Positions 25,401-36,119 of a stretch of DNA of 64,000 bases are shown here, one piece after another. A program made the translations under genes and the position numbers. Origin of the DNA: Macrostomum hystrix (taxonomy: Eukaryota; Platyhelminthes; Macrostomidae); contig CATNEN010000003.1 of the NCBI GenBank assembly GCA_950097015.1, positions 9,591,501 through 9,655,500 of the forward strand, in the 5' to 3' direction. The stretch's first letter is position 1; each line of letters starts with the position of its first letter. Below the pieces are notes generated by a model. The model searched no databases, was not told where the DNA came from, and saw only the letters and a program-made list of their open reading frames with translations.

Positions 25401-28400
25401 TCAGTACGATGCTGAAGCCGAGGCAGAAAAACCTGAAACGTGCGCAGCTGCAATGAAGTTTGCGACCGAAACATCAACTTCCGGTGCCCAAACCGAAGTC
25501 TACAGCGCTGATGCCGAAACAGAATGTGATCGAGAAGAGGAGCAAGTCGAAGAGCAGTTTCAAACACAAGTAGTAGTGATGCAAGAGTCGACACCACGAA
25601 ACAATGAGCACTGCCAAACAGAAGGTGTTATGAAAAGCTGTTCTACTGATTATCAGATGGAATTAGAAAGTCAAAGTGTGAAGGCTGGTGCTGAAGTGGA
25701 AAATTGCACTGTCAGCATAAAGTTTTCGACTGAAAAATGTTCAGTCGGAGCTCAAACTGAAGTCTACAGTACTGATGCTGAAACAGAATGCGATCGAGAA
25801 GAGGTGCAAATCGGAGAGCAGCTCGAAACTCAAGTAGTAGTGATGCAAGAGTCGACACCACGAAACAATGAGCACTGCCAAACAGAAGGTGTTATGAAAA
25901 GCTGTTCGACTGATTATCAGATGGAATTAGAAAGTCAAAGTGTGAAGGCTGGTGCTGAAGTGGAAAATTGCACTGTCAGCATAAAGTTTTCGACTGAAAA
26001 ATGTTCAGTCGGAGCTCAAACTGAAGTCTACAGTACTGATGCCGAAACAGAATGCGATCGAGAAGAGGTGCAAATCGAAGAGCAACTCCTGCATCAAGTG
26101 GCTGTGACAGTAGAGTCCATGCCACGACGTAGCGAGTTCTGCCAAACAGAGAGTACCATGGAAAGTTCTGCGACAGAATATCACAAAGAATGTGACAGCC
26201 AACTTGTGAAAGCTGGCGTCGAAGTTGTCCGTGAAATGTCGGAGCAGAGTACTCAGTGTAATTCACAACTTGCTGACGAAAAAACTGAAACTGAAAGCTA
26301 TACAGCGGACTTTGGTACTCAGGTCACCTTGGATATTACTGACCATGTTGTGTCTCGTGGTAGTAGCCAAAGCCAGACGGACTCCATCATGAAGAATTCA
26401 GAAACAGAATTCGAGAGTGTAGTGATGCTTCATGCCACCGCTAGTGCTCGAGCTGAGGGATCTGATGAAGGAACACAATGCGATGCGCGTGACCAGGCTG
26501 AGGCTGAAACAAATACTGCCAACAGCATGCAAGATTACGGCAGTCAGGCTGAAGTGCATTTTGCTCAGTCAAGTATGCAGGTGGATCAGCAGAAGTATGA
26601 GAGCGCTTCCATTCAGGCGAAAATCGAGTCTGCTGATGTGGAAACTCAGTACGAGCAGGACGAAGAGGTTATTTTGCCAACCCAAATCATTATTGAAGAG
26701 GCAGAGCCACGCCTGAACGCCGAGTGCCAAACGGACAAGATTGCTGAGGTGTCTGAGAAAGTGACACAATGTGACGAATGCGTCCGAATCGAGACTGGAT
26801 CGAATCCTGCCAAATTCATGCAGGATTTTGGCAGCCAGATGGCAGTGATTTCTGTTCAAATCGGCACACAGATTGATCAACAGAAGTCTGAAACAGTGGG
26901 CGTTCACAAAGACCTGACATCTATTGACGCTTGGATGTCGTGTGCTGTTGAAACAGACGAGGCTTTGATAAAAACGGAAATTCAAAATAAGTCTTCAATG
27001 CGAGATTCAATCGTCCAGTTCGATATTGAAACTACTCAGAGCGCTTCAATCACGACGAAAATCGAGTCTGCTGATGTGGAAAGTCAGTACGAGCAGGACG
27101 AAGAGGTGGTTATGCCTACTCAGATCACCATTGAAGAATCAGTGCCTCACATCGAATCAGGAAGCCAAACAATCAACTTTATGGAAAATGCCGCGACGGA
27201 ATTTGAAAGAAAAATGCAAGATGGATATGCTCAAGCAAAGGAACAGTTTGTTGAAAGTTTCGATAAATTTTCACAATGCGATGCAAAGGAGCAGCGAGAC
27301 AGCTGGTCAGATCCTGTCAGATTCATGGAGGACTACGGATGCCAGCTGCAAGTGAGCTCGGAATCCCTGAAGACACCGACTGCTGAAGCTTCCACTCAAA
27401 GCCAAGTGGAAACTGCCGATTCAGAAATCCTGACTCATTTAGATCAGAAGAAAGTCACAGAAGACGTTGCTATTCAAGTCAAGTTTGAAACAGCTAGCGA
27501 GTGTGTTGAAGTCGGAACTCAGTCAAGAAGCTCTATGGTGGATGCGTCAAGCGACCTTCAAGTTGACACAGCAGACAAGTTCACTCAAAGCAGGCAACTG
27601 ATTACCGATAGTGTCAGTGTAGCCGCCAACTTTAAAGAGGCCAAACAGTGCCAAGAAATCGGTGTCCAATCAAGAAGCTTTATGATCGAAGAGGGCTCAC
27701 AACTTTCAATCATTTATAAACAAGTGGAGACTCAGATTGACTTCATAGTAGCAGAGACAGCATATGTCAATGCTCGCACGGAAATGAAGACTAGCGGCAT
27801 GCAGTACATCCATGAGTTAAGTGAGTCTGCAACCCAGGTGCACATCAAAGTGTCCGAAGCTGCCACACAAAGCTCTGCTAAGCAACTCTGGGAAAGCTCA
27901 GTTTGTGTCAATACCATTCAGGGAAAAGAGACAACAGATCGTGGTGCCCAGAGTCGAATGGAACTACTTGAATTTGGCTCTCAGCATGGCTTGAAATCTG
28001 TCGACAAAGACACCGTGACTGACAGCAAGCTCTTCAGTGATAGCAATGTCCAGGCGAATTTCGTCCCCGAGGCAAAGCAGGTGACGAATCAAACTACGCA
28101 GTCCAGACAGCGTATGGTTGATGAAGAGTCACAGCTGTTTGTCAGCACCAAGGATGGCTGTACTCAGTTTGAGGCTGCTGTTAGATGCAACGCTGCCGTC
28201 AAGATCGCTGAATTTAAGATCACCCAGACAGTCGGCTGTCAGAGTGTGATGGAGATGTCAGACAAGAATGCGCAGTGCTCAACTCGACTCATTGATTCCG
28301 AAAGCCAGATGACCGTAGACAGCTCTACGGGATCGATGAAGAGCATTCGCATTGAGCAGTTGCTTGACTCAGTTTCAACTAAATTTGCATCAATTGATAT

Positions 28401-31400
28401 TGGCACGGAGACACGATTGCGTGGAGTTGAGGCTGCCACGGGTTACACTATGGAGACAGTCGAAAGTGCAATTAGCGCAATCAAAATGCCAGTTAACAGC
28501 AGTATGCAGATAGTTACAGTGCATCAAAAGGACGCCGGCTCTCAAACGGCAGATGAAGAACCAGACATAGAAGAGGAAATCACTCAGCACACTTGTCAGC
28601 ACGAGACTGTTGAAATACAGGAGCAAACACTACAAAAGTCAGAGCAGCCAACAGGCATTGAAGAGCTGGTGCGCTTTGGACCAATTGTCAGAAATTCCAG
28701 CTCTCAACATGAGCAGGAACCATCGGTTCGATTGGTTACGTCGGTGACACCAAACGCCACCGTTTCTAGCATGCAGTTCTCTTACTCAATGGCCGTTGCT
28801 TCCAGTCAGACAAGTTTGAGACCAACGTCTGACTCAGCGGCACTTTTCCAACCCGAAGAGTTGGTGCCTAAAGCACTGTCTTTTGTTTCGGAAGTCGAAA
28901 CTACGCAGCAGGCGTGTCAGGCACGCCAGGAAACAACAGACGGTTTCGCTCGAACACGCACTGAAATGGTTTCAATAGAGACCTCGTACAAGCAGGAGTT
29001 AGGTGACGGTTTCGTACGTACATTCGTTGATTCTGTTGATGCTCACGTCAAGCAGCTTCGAATTAAATCTGAAAGTGCTGACATCAGTACAGAAACTGAG
29101 GTCAAGGTGAATTCGGTTCAAACATCGTTCAATTTGATAATGCAAGACGCAGAAATGCAAATCGATAAAGAATACGTTAACAGCGACGTGCATGTGCGTG
29201 AGGCAGTGGAAGAGAAAGCCTTGCTGGTCGTATCGGGTCTGTCTGTGCGAGGACCAACTAAATCCACTGAAACATCTCACGATCTTTCGTTGCATGAAGC
29301 TGCAACTCAAGCATTGAGCGAGACTTCATATTCAAGTGTTTGTGTGTCACCCGCCTTGGCAGAGACGCTTGACACTGGAGTGGAGACTTCCCCAATCATG
29401 CAGTCCAGTGAGACAGCATTCGATGTGTTTTCAAACTCAATCGGGATCTCGTGTTCGACTCAATCAATGAGTGCGGAAACCCAAGTCAAATTTGCGACCA
29501 GAGAAGCAGAAACAATGACAGAGTCTGAGATTAAGAAAGAGTATTTCGACAGCGATGTGCGATACGCCGAGAGTAAGAGCACTTGTGATGTGAGCACAGA
29601 GCATGTACGCAATGAGCACTCGGCTGAAACACAGTGCATCTTTGAGATGAAAAACAGCGCAATGCAAGTTGTACGAGAATTCGCTGACGGCGAGGTCCGT
29701 GCGATTGAACAAAAAGCACAGACGATGGATGTGTACTCGGAGACAGCTCCAAGAATGAGCAATGTTGAAACATTTTACAGTGCTATTGTGGCGTCTGTCG
29801 AGTGTCAGTCAAGTATTGACCATGCTGATGTCGGAGTCACTGCTCATGAAGCCAAGCCTGAGAAAATGGACTCTAGTTGCTTGACCATTGCGGCGGACGT
29901 AGTCGAAATAGCTACTCAAACAGAACTGGCAGTTAGTTCAGAAGAATCTGTGATCGCCAAAGTCAATACCACATCTGTTGCCACTTTCTATGCTATTTCT
30001 TTGAAAGACAGTGCGACTCTCGCCAGCCGCTCTTACGAAGATGCCGTCTTGAAGATTTCAGAGGCTGCCATCGAGCGTGCTGATGTCGCTAGTGAAACGA
30101 AGATAACTGTTCGAGGGGTGTCTGTGCAGGTATTTGTTGACTCAGATACTTCCAGCGTTTGGGTTGCAGAGGAAATTGCTGCAACGGAGCATGCGACAGT
30201 TCAGACTGCTCAGAGATTGACTTCATCGGAAACAGAGTACAAGTTGGTTGTAAAGAATGCGGAATGCCAGACGTCTGAAAATGTTGTTGAAAAGGTCGAT
30301 TCGACTGTCAGAGCTGTAGTTGCTTCGGCCTCCATTCAGACGATGTATAACATCAGCGTGCAGGATAGCTCTTCACAAGCGATTATTAAATATGAAGATG
30401 CTAACGCATTAATAAAAGAGGCAGTCATTGAGATGGTTGAAGTTGCATCGGAGACAGCCCTGCGTTTAGAGTCAAAAGAAACATTGTGCAGATTGGAAAT
30501 ATGTGACGCTGTTGTTAGAGCCTTTACGCCGGCAAGAGATATGACGATCCAGGCAGAATCTGAGAAGATACAAACTTTAGAAGCATTCACAGAGACAAAG
30601 AACCGATTGCGAGATGTCGAAACAGATTTTAGTGTTCAAGTTAGCTTTGCAAACGTTGAGGCACTTGTGACCACTCAGAATGACAGTGTTTCAATCAAGG
30701 AAGTGATTTTGGAAAAGAAAGATGCTTCTACTGCAACAGAAGTTCGTTTAAAACCTGTTGAAGTACAAGCGTGTCCAGATTACACCGAATCCGCTGCTCT
30801 AGTACACGAAAAAGCTGTCGAGAAGACTGAAGCCGCAACAGAAACCATGAGAAGAATGGTGTCAGTTGAATCATCCTATTCTGTTGCCGTTCAGTCAGCA
30901 GAAACATCTTGCGTTGCAATAAGCTTATTCGATATGGCTACACAGGTTAAACAGGAAAGTTTTGAAGCGGATATGCAGACGGATGAAGAAGTAATTGAGT
31001 CTGTCAGCTCACACGTCCAAATGAGAGTAGAAATGCAGTCCACTGACTCGCACTATGAGACTCCACTGGCAACTAGAGATTCGCAGACCAAGAGCGAGAC
31101 TCAAGACGCAAATGTTCACGCAGTGGAATTCCGGCCAGAATTCCAAGAGAGCGGCATCAAGATTACGGCAACAGTGAAATCCGTGGAAACTTCGTATAGC
31201 TTGAGAACGCAGGACGTGTTTACTCAGATCTCCACTGAAACAGAACAGTCTCATGTAAAATATGCCGAAGAAGTTGCTGAAGTGGAGAAATCTGACGCCT
31301 CAACTTCATATAGCCTTCAAACTAATCACAGGGAAGTGCAGGCCTCGCGTGATCATAGCGATACCGGCGTGCAGATTAAGGAAGCCAAGACGGAAACAGC

Positions 31401-34400
31401 TGAGATCGGCATCAGAGCCGAAGTGAGCACAAAGTCGGTGGAAACCTTCTACGCGCTGAGTCTAAGAGATGTGGACTCACAGGTTTCAACTGATCGCAGC
31501 GACGCGAGCGTCAGAATTGTTGAAGAGTCTATAGAGACAGCTCAGAGCAGTTTCAAGACGCAGAGTAGTCTCGTCTCAACTTTATCACTGTACAATGTTC
31601 GGACTGAGCACAATGGATCACAAGCATCTAGAGAGTTCTCTGATGGAGCTGTGCAAGTTCAAGAGGCTAAAGCGGAGATGACAGAGAGCGGAATCGTTGT
31701 CTCGCCCGTTTATAAAATAGATATCGAAGTTCAAACTTCTGTGATACACGAGACCTCTTGGCTGCGTGTAGTGGAGCCCGTGCCCGACAAGCTCGATGCA
31801 TCTTCTCAAGATCTCAGTCAGTACGAAAGCGGTTCTGTGTGCATCCAGGAGGTAAAACCTGAGATGCTGGATGCCAGCTACAAGTTTCAAGCGCACTGTC
31901 GCTCCGTGGAGACATCCTTCGAGATTCGACAGAGCGACATGTCTTCGCAGGTTTCGGTGGACCTCAGCGATGGAAACATTTGGATTAAGGAGCAGCTTGA
32001 ACGCGTACACAGCAGTGTGAAAGCAGCAGAGGCAGTGAAAGCAACCGCTGAAAAGTCTGTTGAAGTGAGAACTCAAACCGACTCAGCTGGTGTAAAATAC
32101 CACGTGCCTACTGACGAATGCGTCACTCAGGTGTCCACAGAATACTGCGACTCAGACACAACCCTAGTGGAGGTAATCGAAAAAGTTGAAGTTCAAAAGC
32201 AGGAGGCAAAGCTGCAGTCAAGGTCCGTGGCAAGTTTCTATGAGGTGCGAGTTGAAAGCAGAGGGGCGCAGGCCTCAAAGGAGTATGATGACGTCACTGT
32301 TTTGGCCAGAGAAGAGAAGCCGGAGCTGATTCATGACAACGCCAAAGCAACTGTTTCCACAAAGACAACGGACACGCACTACAATTTGAGTCTGAATGAC
32401 GGTCACGCCCAAGTAAGCACCGAGCTAGCTGAAGCTCATGTTAAGATCGAAGAGAAGATCAAACTCGTAGAAAAGCTTGATGCAGCCACATTGTGCAACG
32501 GCCCAATTATGGAAGACGCTGCTTTGTACGTGTTTTCAAAACAAAGAGACGAAAGTAGCCAAGCGACAGAGACTAAGTCTGAATGTATGGAGAGCGGCAT
32601 CAAAGCAAGGACTGCTATCATGTCCGACTCTCAAGCGCAGATTGCAACTTTGACATCTGAATCTGGCATTAGTTACGCCGAGAAGGCAGTTATCATAGAG
32701 AAACATGACGCATCAACGTTGTACAGCATTCGAAACAATGACAGCGAAGTTCAGGTCTCAACGCAGAATTGCGAGTCAAGCGCGCATGTTCAAGAGTCGA
32801 AGGTTGAGACAGTTCAAACAGGTATCAGGGCAAGTGTTGACACGAAATTTGCCGAAACAGAATACACACTGAGACTCACTGACGAGCAATCCCAGGCCAC
32901 CACTGATGTGTGCCATGCAAGTGTCAGAAATGCTGAGGAATCAATTGAGATGGCTGAGAGCAGCTTCAAGTCGCAGACGAATCTAGTATCGACTTTGTCA
33001 CTCTATAATATCCGAACAGAGCACAGCGGAGCGCAGGCTTCCAAGGAGTTCGCTGACGGAGCTGCGCAGGTGCAGGAGGTCAAAGCTGAGGCGACTGTTA
33101 GTGGACTGAAATTCGAAGCGAGTGCTAAATCTGTTGAGACCGAGTACTCAATTAGACTAGCCGATGAGCAGTCTCAAGCATCGACCGAGATGGCTGCTGC
33201 GAATGTTCGCAAAGCTGAGGAATCTGTACAGACTGTGGAGAGCAGTTTTAAGACGCAGAGAAGTATGATTTCAACTCTGTCGCTGTACAGCATCAGGACC
33301 GAACACGGACAGTCGCAAGCCTCAAAGGAATTCCATGATGAAGCTGTTTTGGTCCATGAGGCGAAAATTGAGGCTGCAGAAAGTGGAATTCAGGTTTCAA
33401 CTGAAATCCGTGAGTCCTGTGCAAGCTTCAAGGAAAAAGTTTCGGTGATTGAGAAATCTAACGCATCCACTCAGTATGACATCGTGATTCGGAAAGAAAA
33501 TTGTGAAGTGCAGGCTTCAGCGGAGCGGGCTGATGGCAATGTTCAGATAATGGAGCAAAAGACAGTAGCCATTCAAAGTGACGTCAAAGCAGCTGTGAGT
33601 ACAAAATCCGTGGACACCACCTACAGCATCCGCGTTTTAGACGAAGAAATTCAAGCTTCTAAGGAGTATAGCGAATCGGCAGTCCGAATTCAGGAGGAGA
33701 CTGCAATCACAGAAACAGCGGATGCTTCGACTTTGTACAGTCTGCGCACATGCTATGGCGAAGCTCAAGTTTCTAAAGATTATGCCGAGAATGGCCTGCA
33801 AATAAAGGAAGCCAAGATTGAGTCCATCCACAGTGGCATTAAGACTGAGGTAGGTGCCAGATCAGTGGAGACCGCGTATTCCTTGCGTCTATCTGACCAA
33901 CTGTCTCAGGTGTCAATAGATATGAGCCACGCGAGCGTCCGTGTCGCTGAAGAACATGTTCAGACATTGGAAAGTGGTTTCAAGACACAGAGCAATTTGA
34001 GGTCAACCGATTCGCTGTATAATGTTCTAACCGAGCATAGCGCCTGTCAGATTTCAAAAGAGTTCGTCAATTTCGGTATTCACGCCAAAGAGGACCGTCA
34101 GTCAAAGCTTGTGGCGGTTGAAAGCGGCATGAAAGCGAAGGTCGCTGCCATCGCCAACAGCCAGATGCAAGCGACAGTTCGTCTGGTAGGCTCAAACATA
34201 CACTTCCAAGAGAAACCGGTTCTAAAGTTGCACACCGGGACAGAGACGATGCCAGATGTTTCTGTGTCAAAGGCAGCTTTTAAATCGGACTCTCAAAGCA
34301 AAGCTACTCAGATTGTGAAGGGTGATTTTATTCAAATTGAAGAATTCGCCATGCAACAAACGACTCAAAGACTTGAGTATGCCTTGCCCAAACTCAACAA

Positions 34401-36119
34401 GTCAAGCCAGACAGACGAACTACTATCTTTAATCTCTGGTCAACCCGAGGGACATCAAGAGCTGAGGGAAGCGGGAGTGACCTTTGTGGCTCCATCGAAG
34501 GTGGTCAGCTGCCAGATGAGCGTGCCGGTTGTAGAGAACGGAATCTTCCGAACTACTTCTAATCGCACACTATCAACCCAGGTCGAAGCGCTGGACATTC
34601 CTGACGCTCCTGTTCTTTCTCCTACGCGCCGACACGGCAGCCATCGCCATTCAATGTCTAGAGATACTGGCAGTCTAATTGAACTCAAATCGAAAGACCA
34701 GATTTTCCGGTACGCTCCGAAATTCGCCAACGCCCTTGTGAGCACTTCGTCGCGAGCGAGAGACACAGGCTCCGCTCACTCTCAGCTTCCACCTGCAGGA
34801 GACCAATCTCAGGAGAAGCTCCTGACCGGTGCTAGAACCTCGGATGTATTCCCGCCGCGCCACGGCTTTGTGGTAACGGGTGCCAAGCCAAACCACTCGG
34901 AGGAGGCGCAGGTACGTCAGCTGACTGGAAGACGCGACGCATCGTGCGGCACGGACACTCGAGGCCTGGTTGACTCGGCGCATAAGCAGATCCGAGTGCG
35001 CCCAGATTGCTACGAAGCCAGTGTGCGTACTGCTTCTGCTTCAGATGATCTGTGGCAGCAGCAGCAGCCGCAGCAGCAGCAGCAACAGCATCAGGAGCCA
35101 AGGCGCACCCTTGAATCTGTACTCGCCATCACCGATGCGGATGTCATCGACCGCGTTCGGTCCAGCGGTTCTCCGCAGCTGCGATCCGCCCTGCTGCGGT
35201 TGCTTCGACCGCCGACTTATGACGCCACAGTCAACGCCAAACCTGCCGATGCCGCACAACTGGAGCTTCAGCAGCCGCAGATGCTGCAGCAGTACCAGCG
35301 ACCATCACCAACGTTTGCCTCCTACGTTCAACGACATCGAATTGAGGAGGCTAGCTGCCAGACAGACCGACTGACCGAAGCCGACTTTGAAGCCTGGGCA
35401 TCGCAGAGCCTTGGTCGACCAGTTCGCATTGGTCGCGAGCTGCCAGAAGAGTCGCGGTGAGTTCTTTAAATATTAATTACTTTTTCACCTGATTTATGAT
35501 TCTCGAGACAATTCTTAAAATAAATAACTTGTCTTCATTCAGCGGCATTGAGCTATTATACGTGCCAAGCAGGAGCCACCTGTACAAGAGCCGGTAAACT
35601 AACACGCTGCTAAATCAGATTTTTATTTAAATATATTTAAGTATTTTTTATCCAGCGAACCAATTGAATGCTTTTTAACTATTGGCTATCATGCACAGAG
35701 TCGATATGCTAAAGTTGGCAATCATAGTGCACTTTTGACCTATCTATGAGTATTATACGCTCGTGTATAATTGATAGTAACCGACTTTCTAATTGTTTAC
35801 TTGCAATTTCTTATTGAAAAAGTGTATTCCTACGAATTACTTCGATACACGATAATAGTTGAGCGAAAATCTGTTCCACTATTTTCGCTTCAAACTCGTC
35901 CGCAGATCGCAGCCGGGACAACAGCAGATTCTGGAGATGGACATCGACAAGGTTGTGGATCCGGAGAGTCGACTGCCGCTAAAGCCAGCCGTTGCCATCC
36001 GGCTGCAGGTTCTGACTAGCGACTGTGGTCACTACAAGCTGGCTGATGGCTCCTTCATCACCTCAGCGGAGGCTGTTGAGCGCGGATTGATAGTTTTGCG
36101 ATCAACTCGCCGGCATTGA
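7427..36119 (+). CDS. Giant plakin-family protein (about 7,897 aa) with spectrin repeats, SH3 and a novel repeat exon
   Basis: Plakins are cytolinkers that tie intermediate filaments and junctions to the cytoskeleton. The model has nine exons: 7427-7477, 7869-7991, 8431-8547, 9692-10054, 11421-11659, 12468-12935, 13389-35456, 35543-35593 and 35906-36119. All junctions are GT-AG and phase-compatible, summing to 23,694 nt. Residues 1-218 are helical, spectrin-repeat-like. Residues about 226-292 match the plakin SH3 insert (ALLLCPFE, then W-R-V, then the diagnostic PPP after the last strand). A further spectrin-like helical region follows, to about 455. Residues about 455-7810 come from one 22,068-nt exon of diverse tandem protein repeats rich in TQT/SQT. 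The last two exons encode a plectin-repeat-like tail (GHYKLADGSF, EAVERGLIVL). No CH actin-binding domains are seen, but the 5' end is uncertain. The repeat exon is read through by frame continuity, not by homology. Introns carry private minisatellites. Confidence 0.88.
7500..7745. repeat. Degenerate pyrimidine-rich TCTCATCTCTCCC tract in plakin intron 1
   Basis: Imperfect repetition of 13-17-nt words such as TCTCATCTCTCCCC. The tract is strongly pyrimidine-rich on the gene's sense strand and sits immediately after the donor of exon 1. Confidence 0.65.
8045..8232. repeat. 22-27-nt minisatellite with splice-site-like core in plakin intron 2
   Basis: About eight units containing AACAGGTTTATCAACC and ACCTGTCT. 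The first units carry an extra CAATA. Each unit juxtaposes a pyrimidine-rich stretch, CAG and GT on the sense strand, like an acceptor fused to a donor. Confidence 0.85.
8640..9640. repeat. 16-nt hairpin-forming minisatellite, about 60 copies, plakin intron 3
   Basis: The unit is AAGGTTTCTCCGAAAC. GTTTC and GAAAC form a perfect 5-bp inverted repeat around TCC, so each unit can fold alone. Copies differ mainly by CAAGG versus CGAGG and become diverged at the edges. Long ORFs in five frames arise because 16 nt contains no stop word in any register. Confidence 0.95.
10145..11296. repeat. 10-nt tandem repeat, about 114 copies, plakin intron 4
   Basis: The basic unit is CTTCAGATCC, with CTTCAGATTC and CTTCAGATGC variants. 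It is interrupted at intervals by a longer recurring block containing TTAAGATCTGTTTAGATCCC and TTCTTTCGCATCCC, giving a loose higher-order structure. Confidence 0.95.
11750..12335. repeat. 41-nt minisatellite, about 14 copies, plakin intron 5
   Basis: The 41-nt unit consists of TTAGTTGGTAAATAATCCCC followed by TCAGTTAGGAAATTTATCCC and one more C. Single-base variants (CCATC, CACCTC) occur in blocks of neighbouring copies. Confidence 0.95.
13008..13175 (+). repeat. Dispersed repeat, copy 2 (inverted relative to 985-1168)
   Basis: Aligns over about 170 nt with the reverse complement of 985-1168, including TCTCGACGATGCTGACGTCG. It lies in the intron between plakin exons 6 and 7 (12936-13388). 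Confidence 0.75.
14461..15900 (+). repeat. Protein repeat zone A: about 13 copies of a 35-aa unit
   Basis: Residues about 812-1291 of the plakin. The consensus unit reads TQYVLFQSDKDLS, then about eight variable residues, then RDASLQAS, then T-x-E-G-Q. Copies are 30-38 aa long, and the last three are degenerate (TQFILFSAEN, TQFILFESNP). No known domain was recognised. Confidence 0.85.
16024..20115 (+). repeat. Protein repeat zone B: 12 copies of an about 115-aa two-module unit
   Basis: Residues about 1333-2695. Module one has the pattern LMKDSSGQYYL, then a GxxVTESEA segment, then SSEKNIVARV, then DFSTQT. Module two has TQYxLYSSSKSL followed by SEEFGTQT. Module two closely resembles the start of the zone A unit, so zone B looks like a zone A unit with an inserted module. 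The DSSGQYYL core recurs near 16044, 16408, 16822, 17129, 17494, 17836, 18187, 18514, 18874, 19204, 19561 and 19945. Confidence 0.85.
20836..23520 (+). repeat. Protein repeat zone C: ten K-A-I-Q-R-G-C-P motifs
   Basis: Residues about 2937-3832. A short motif KAIQRGCPW (variants KRVQLGVPW, KVIQLGSPF, KVIQHGCPH, KSIQHGCPA, KRVQRGVPF) recurs near 20839, 21696, 21985, 22280, 22433, 22620, 22893, 23044, 23178 and 23452. It is usually followed 10-12 residues later by N-T-E. Spacing is irregular (50-290 aa), unlike zones A, B and F. The function is unknown. Confidence 0.8.
25567..26094 (+). repeat. 264-nt (88-aa) near-identical tandem duplication within the giant exon
   Basis: Positions 25567-25830 and 25831-26094 differ at only a few bases over most of their length. 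More diverged copies flank them on both sides. The unit contains GAQTEVYS, ECDREE and CQTEGVMKS. The period is a multiple of three, so the frame is kept. Confidence 0.9.
28972..34180 (+). repeat. Protein repeat zone F: about 37 copies of a 47-aa unit
   Basis: Residues about 5649-7385. The consensus begins SVETxYSLRLxD, continues SQVSTExSDASVRIxEE, and ends in E-S-G-I/F-K-x plus a basic/serine segment. Several independent copies measure exactly 47 residues (for example those starting SIETSYKQEL, SVETFYALSL, STLSLYNVRT). The late copies alternate between a SVET type and a STLSLYN type, suggesting amplification of a 94-aa dimer. Confidence 0.85.
35053..35097 (+). repeat. Polyglutamine tract in the plakin C-terminal region
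   Basis: A CAG/CAA-rich run encodes about 14 glutamines interrupted by Pro and His, near residue 7676. Mixed CAG/CAA codons would limit slippage. It lies just before the non-repetitive C-terminal segment that leads into the last two exons. Confidence 0.85.

Larger units (their letters stand above)
13389..35456 (+). other. Giant 22,068-nt exon of the plakin gene
   Basis: The acceptor AG is at 13387-13388 and completes a Glu codon begun at 12934-12935. The donor GT is at 35457-35458 and splits an Arg codon completed at 35543. There is no stop in frame for about 7,356 codons. Many of the repeats are diverged at the DNA level, so the open frame is not a trivial consequence of a short satellite unit. 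The amino acid bias is toward S, T, Q, E, D, V and A, with few prolines and aromatics except the recurring Q-Y. Confidence 0.9.

Noticed and set aside
13616-34983. Many antisense and alternative-frame ORFs of 60-185 aa within the giant exon
   Set aside because: They are shadows of the long coding frame. None has a recognisable domain.
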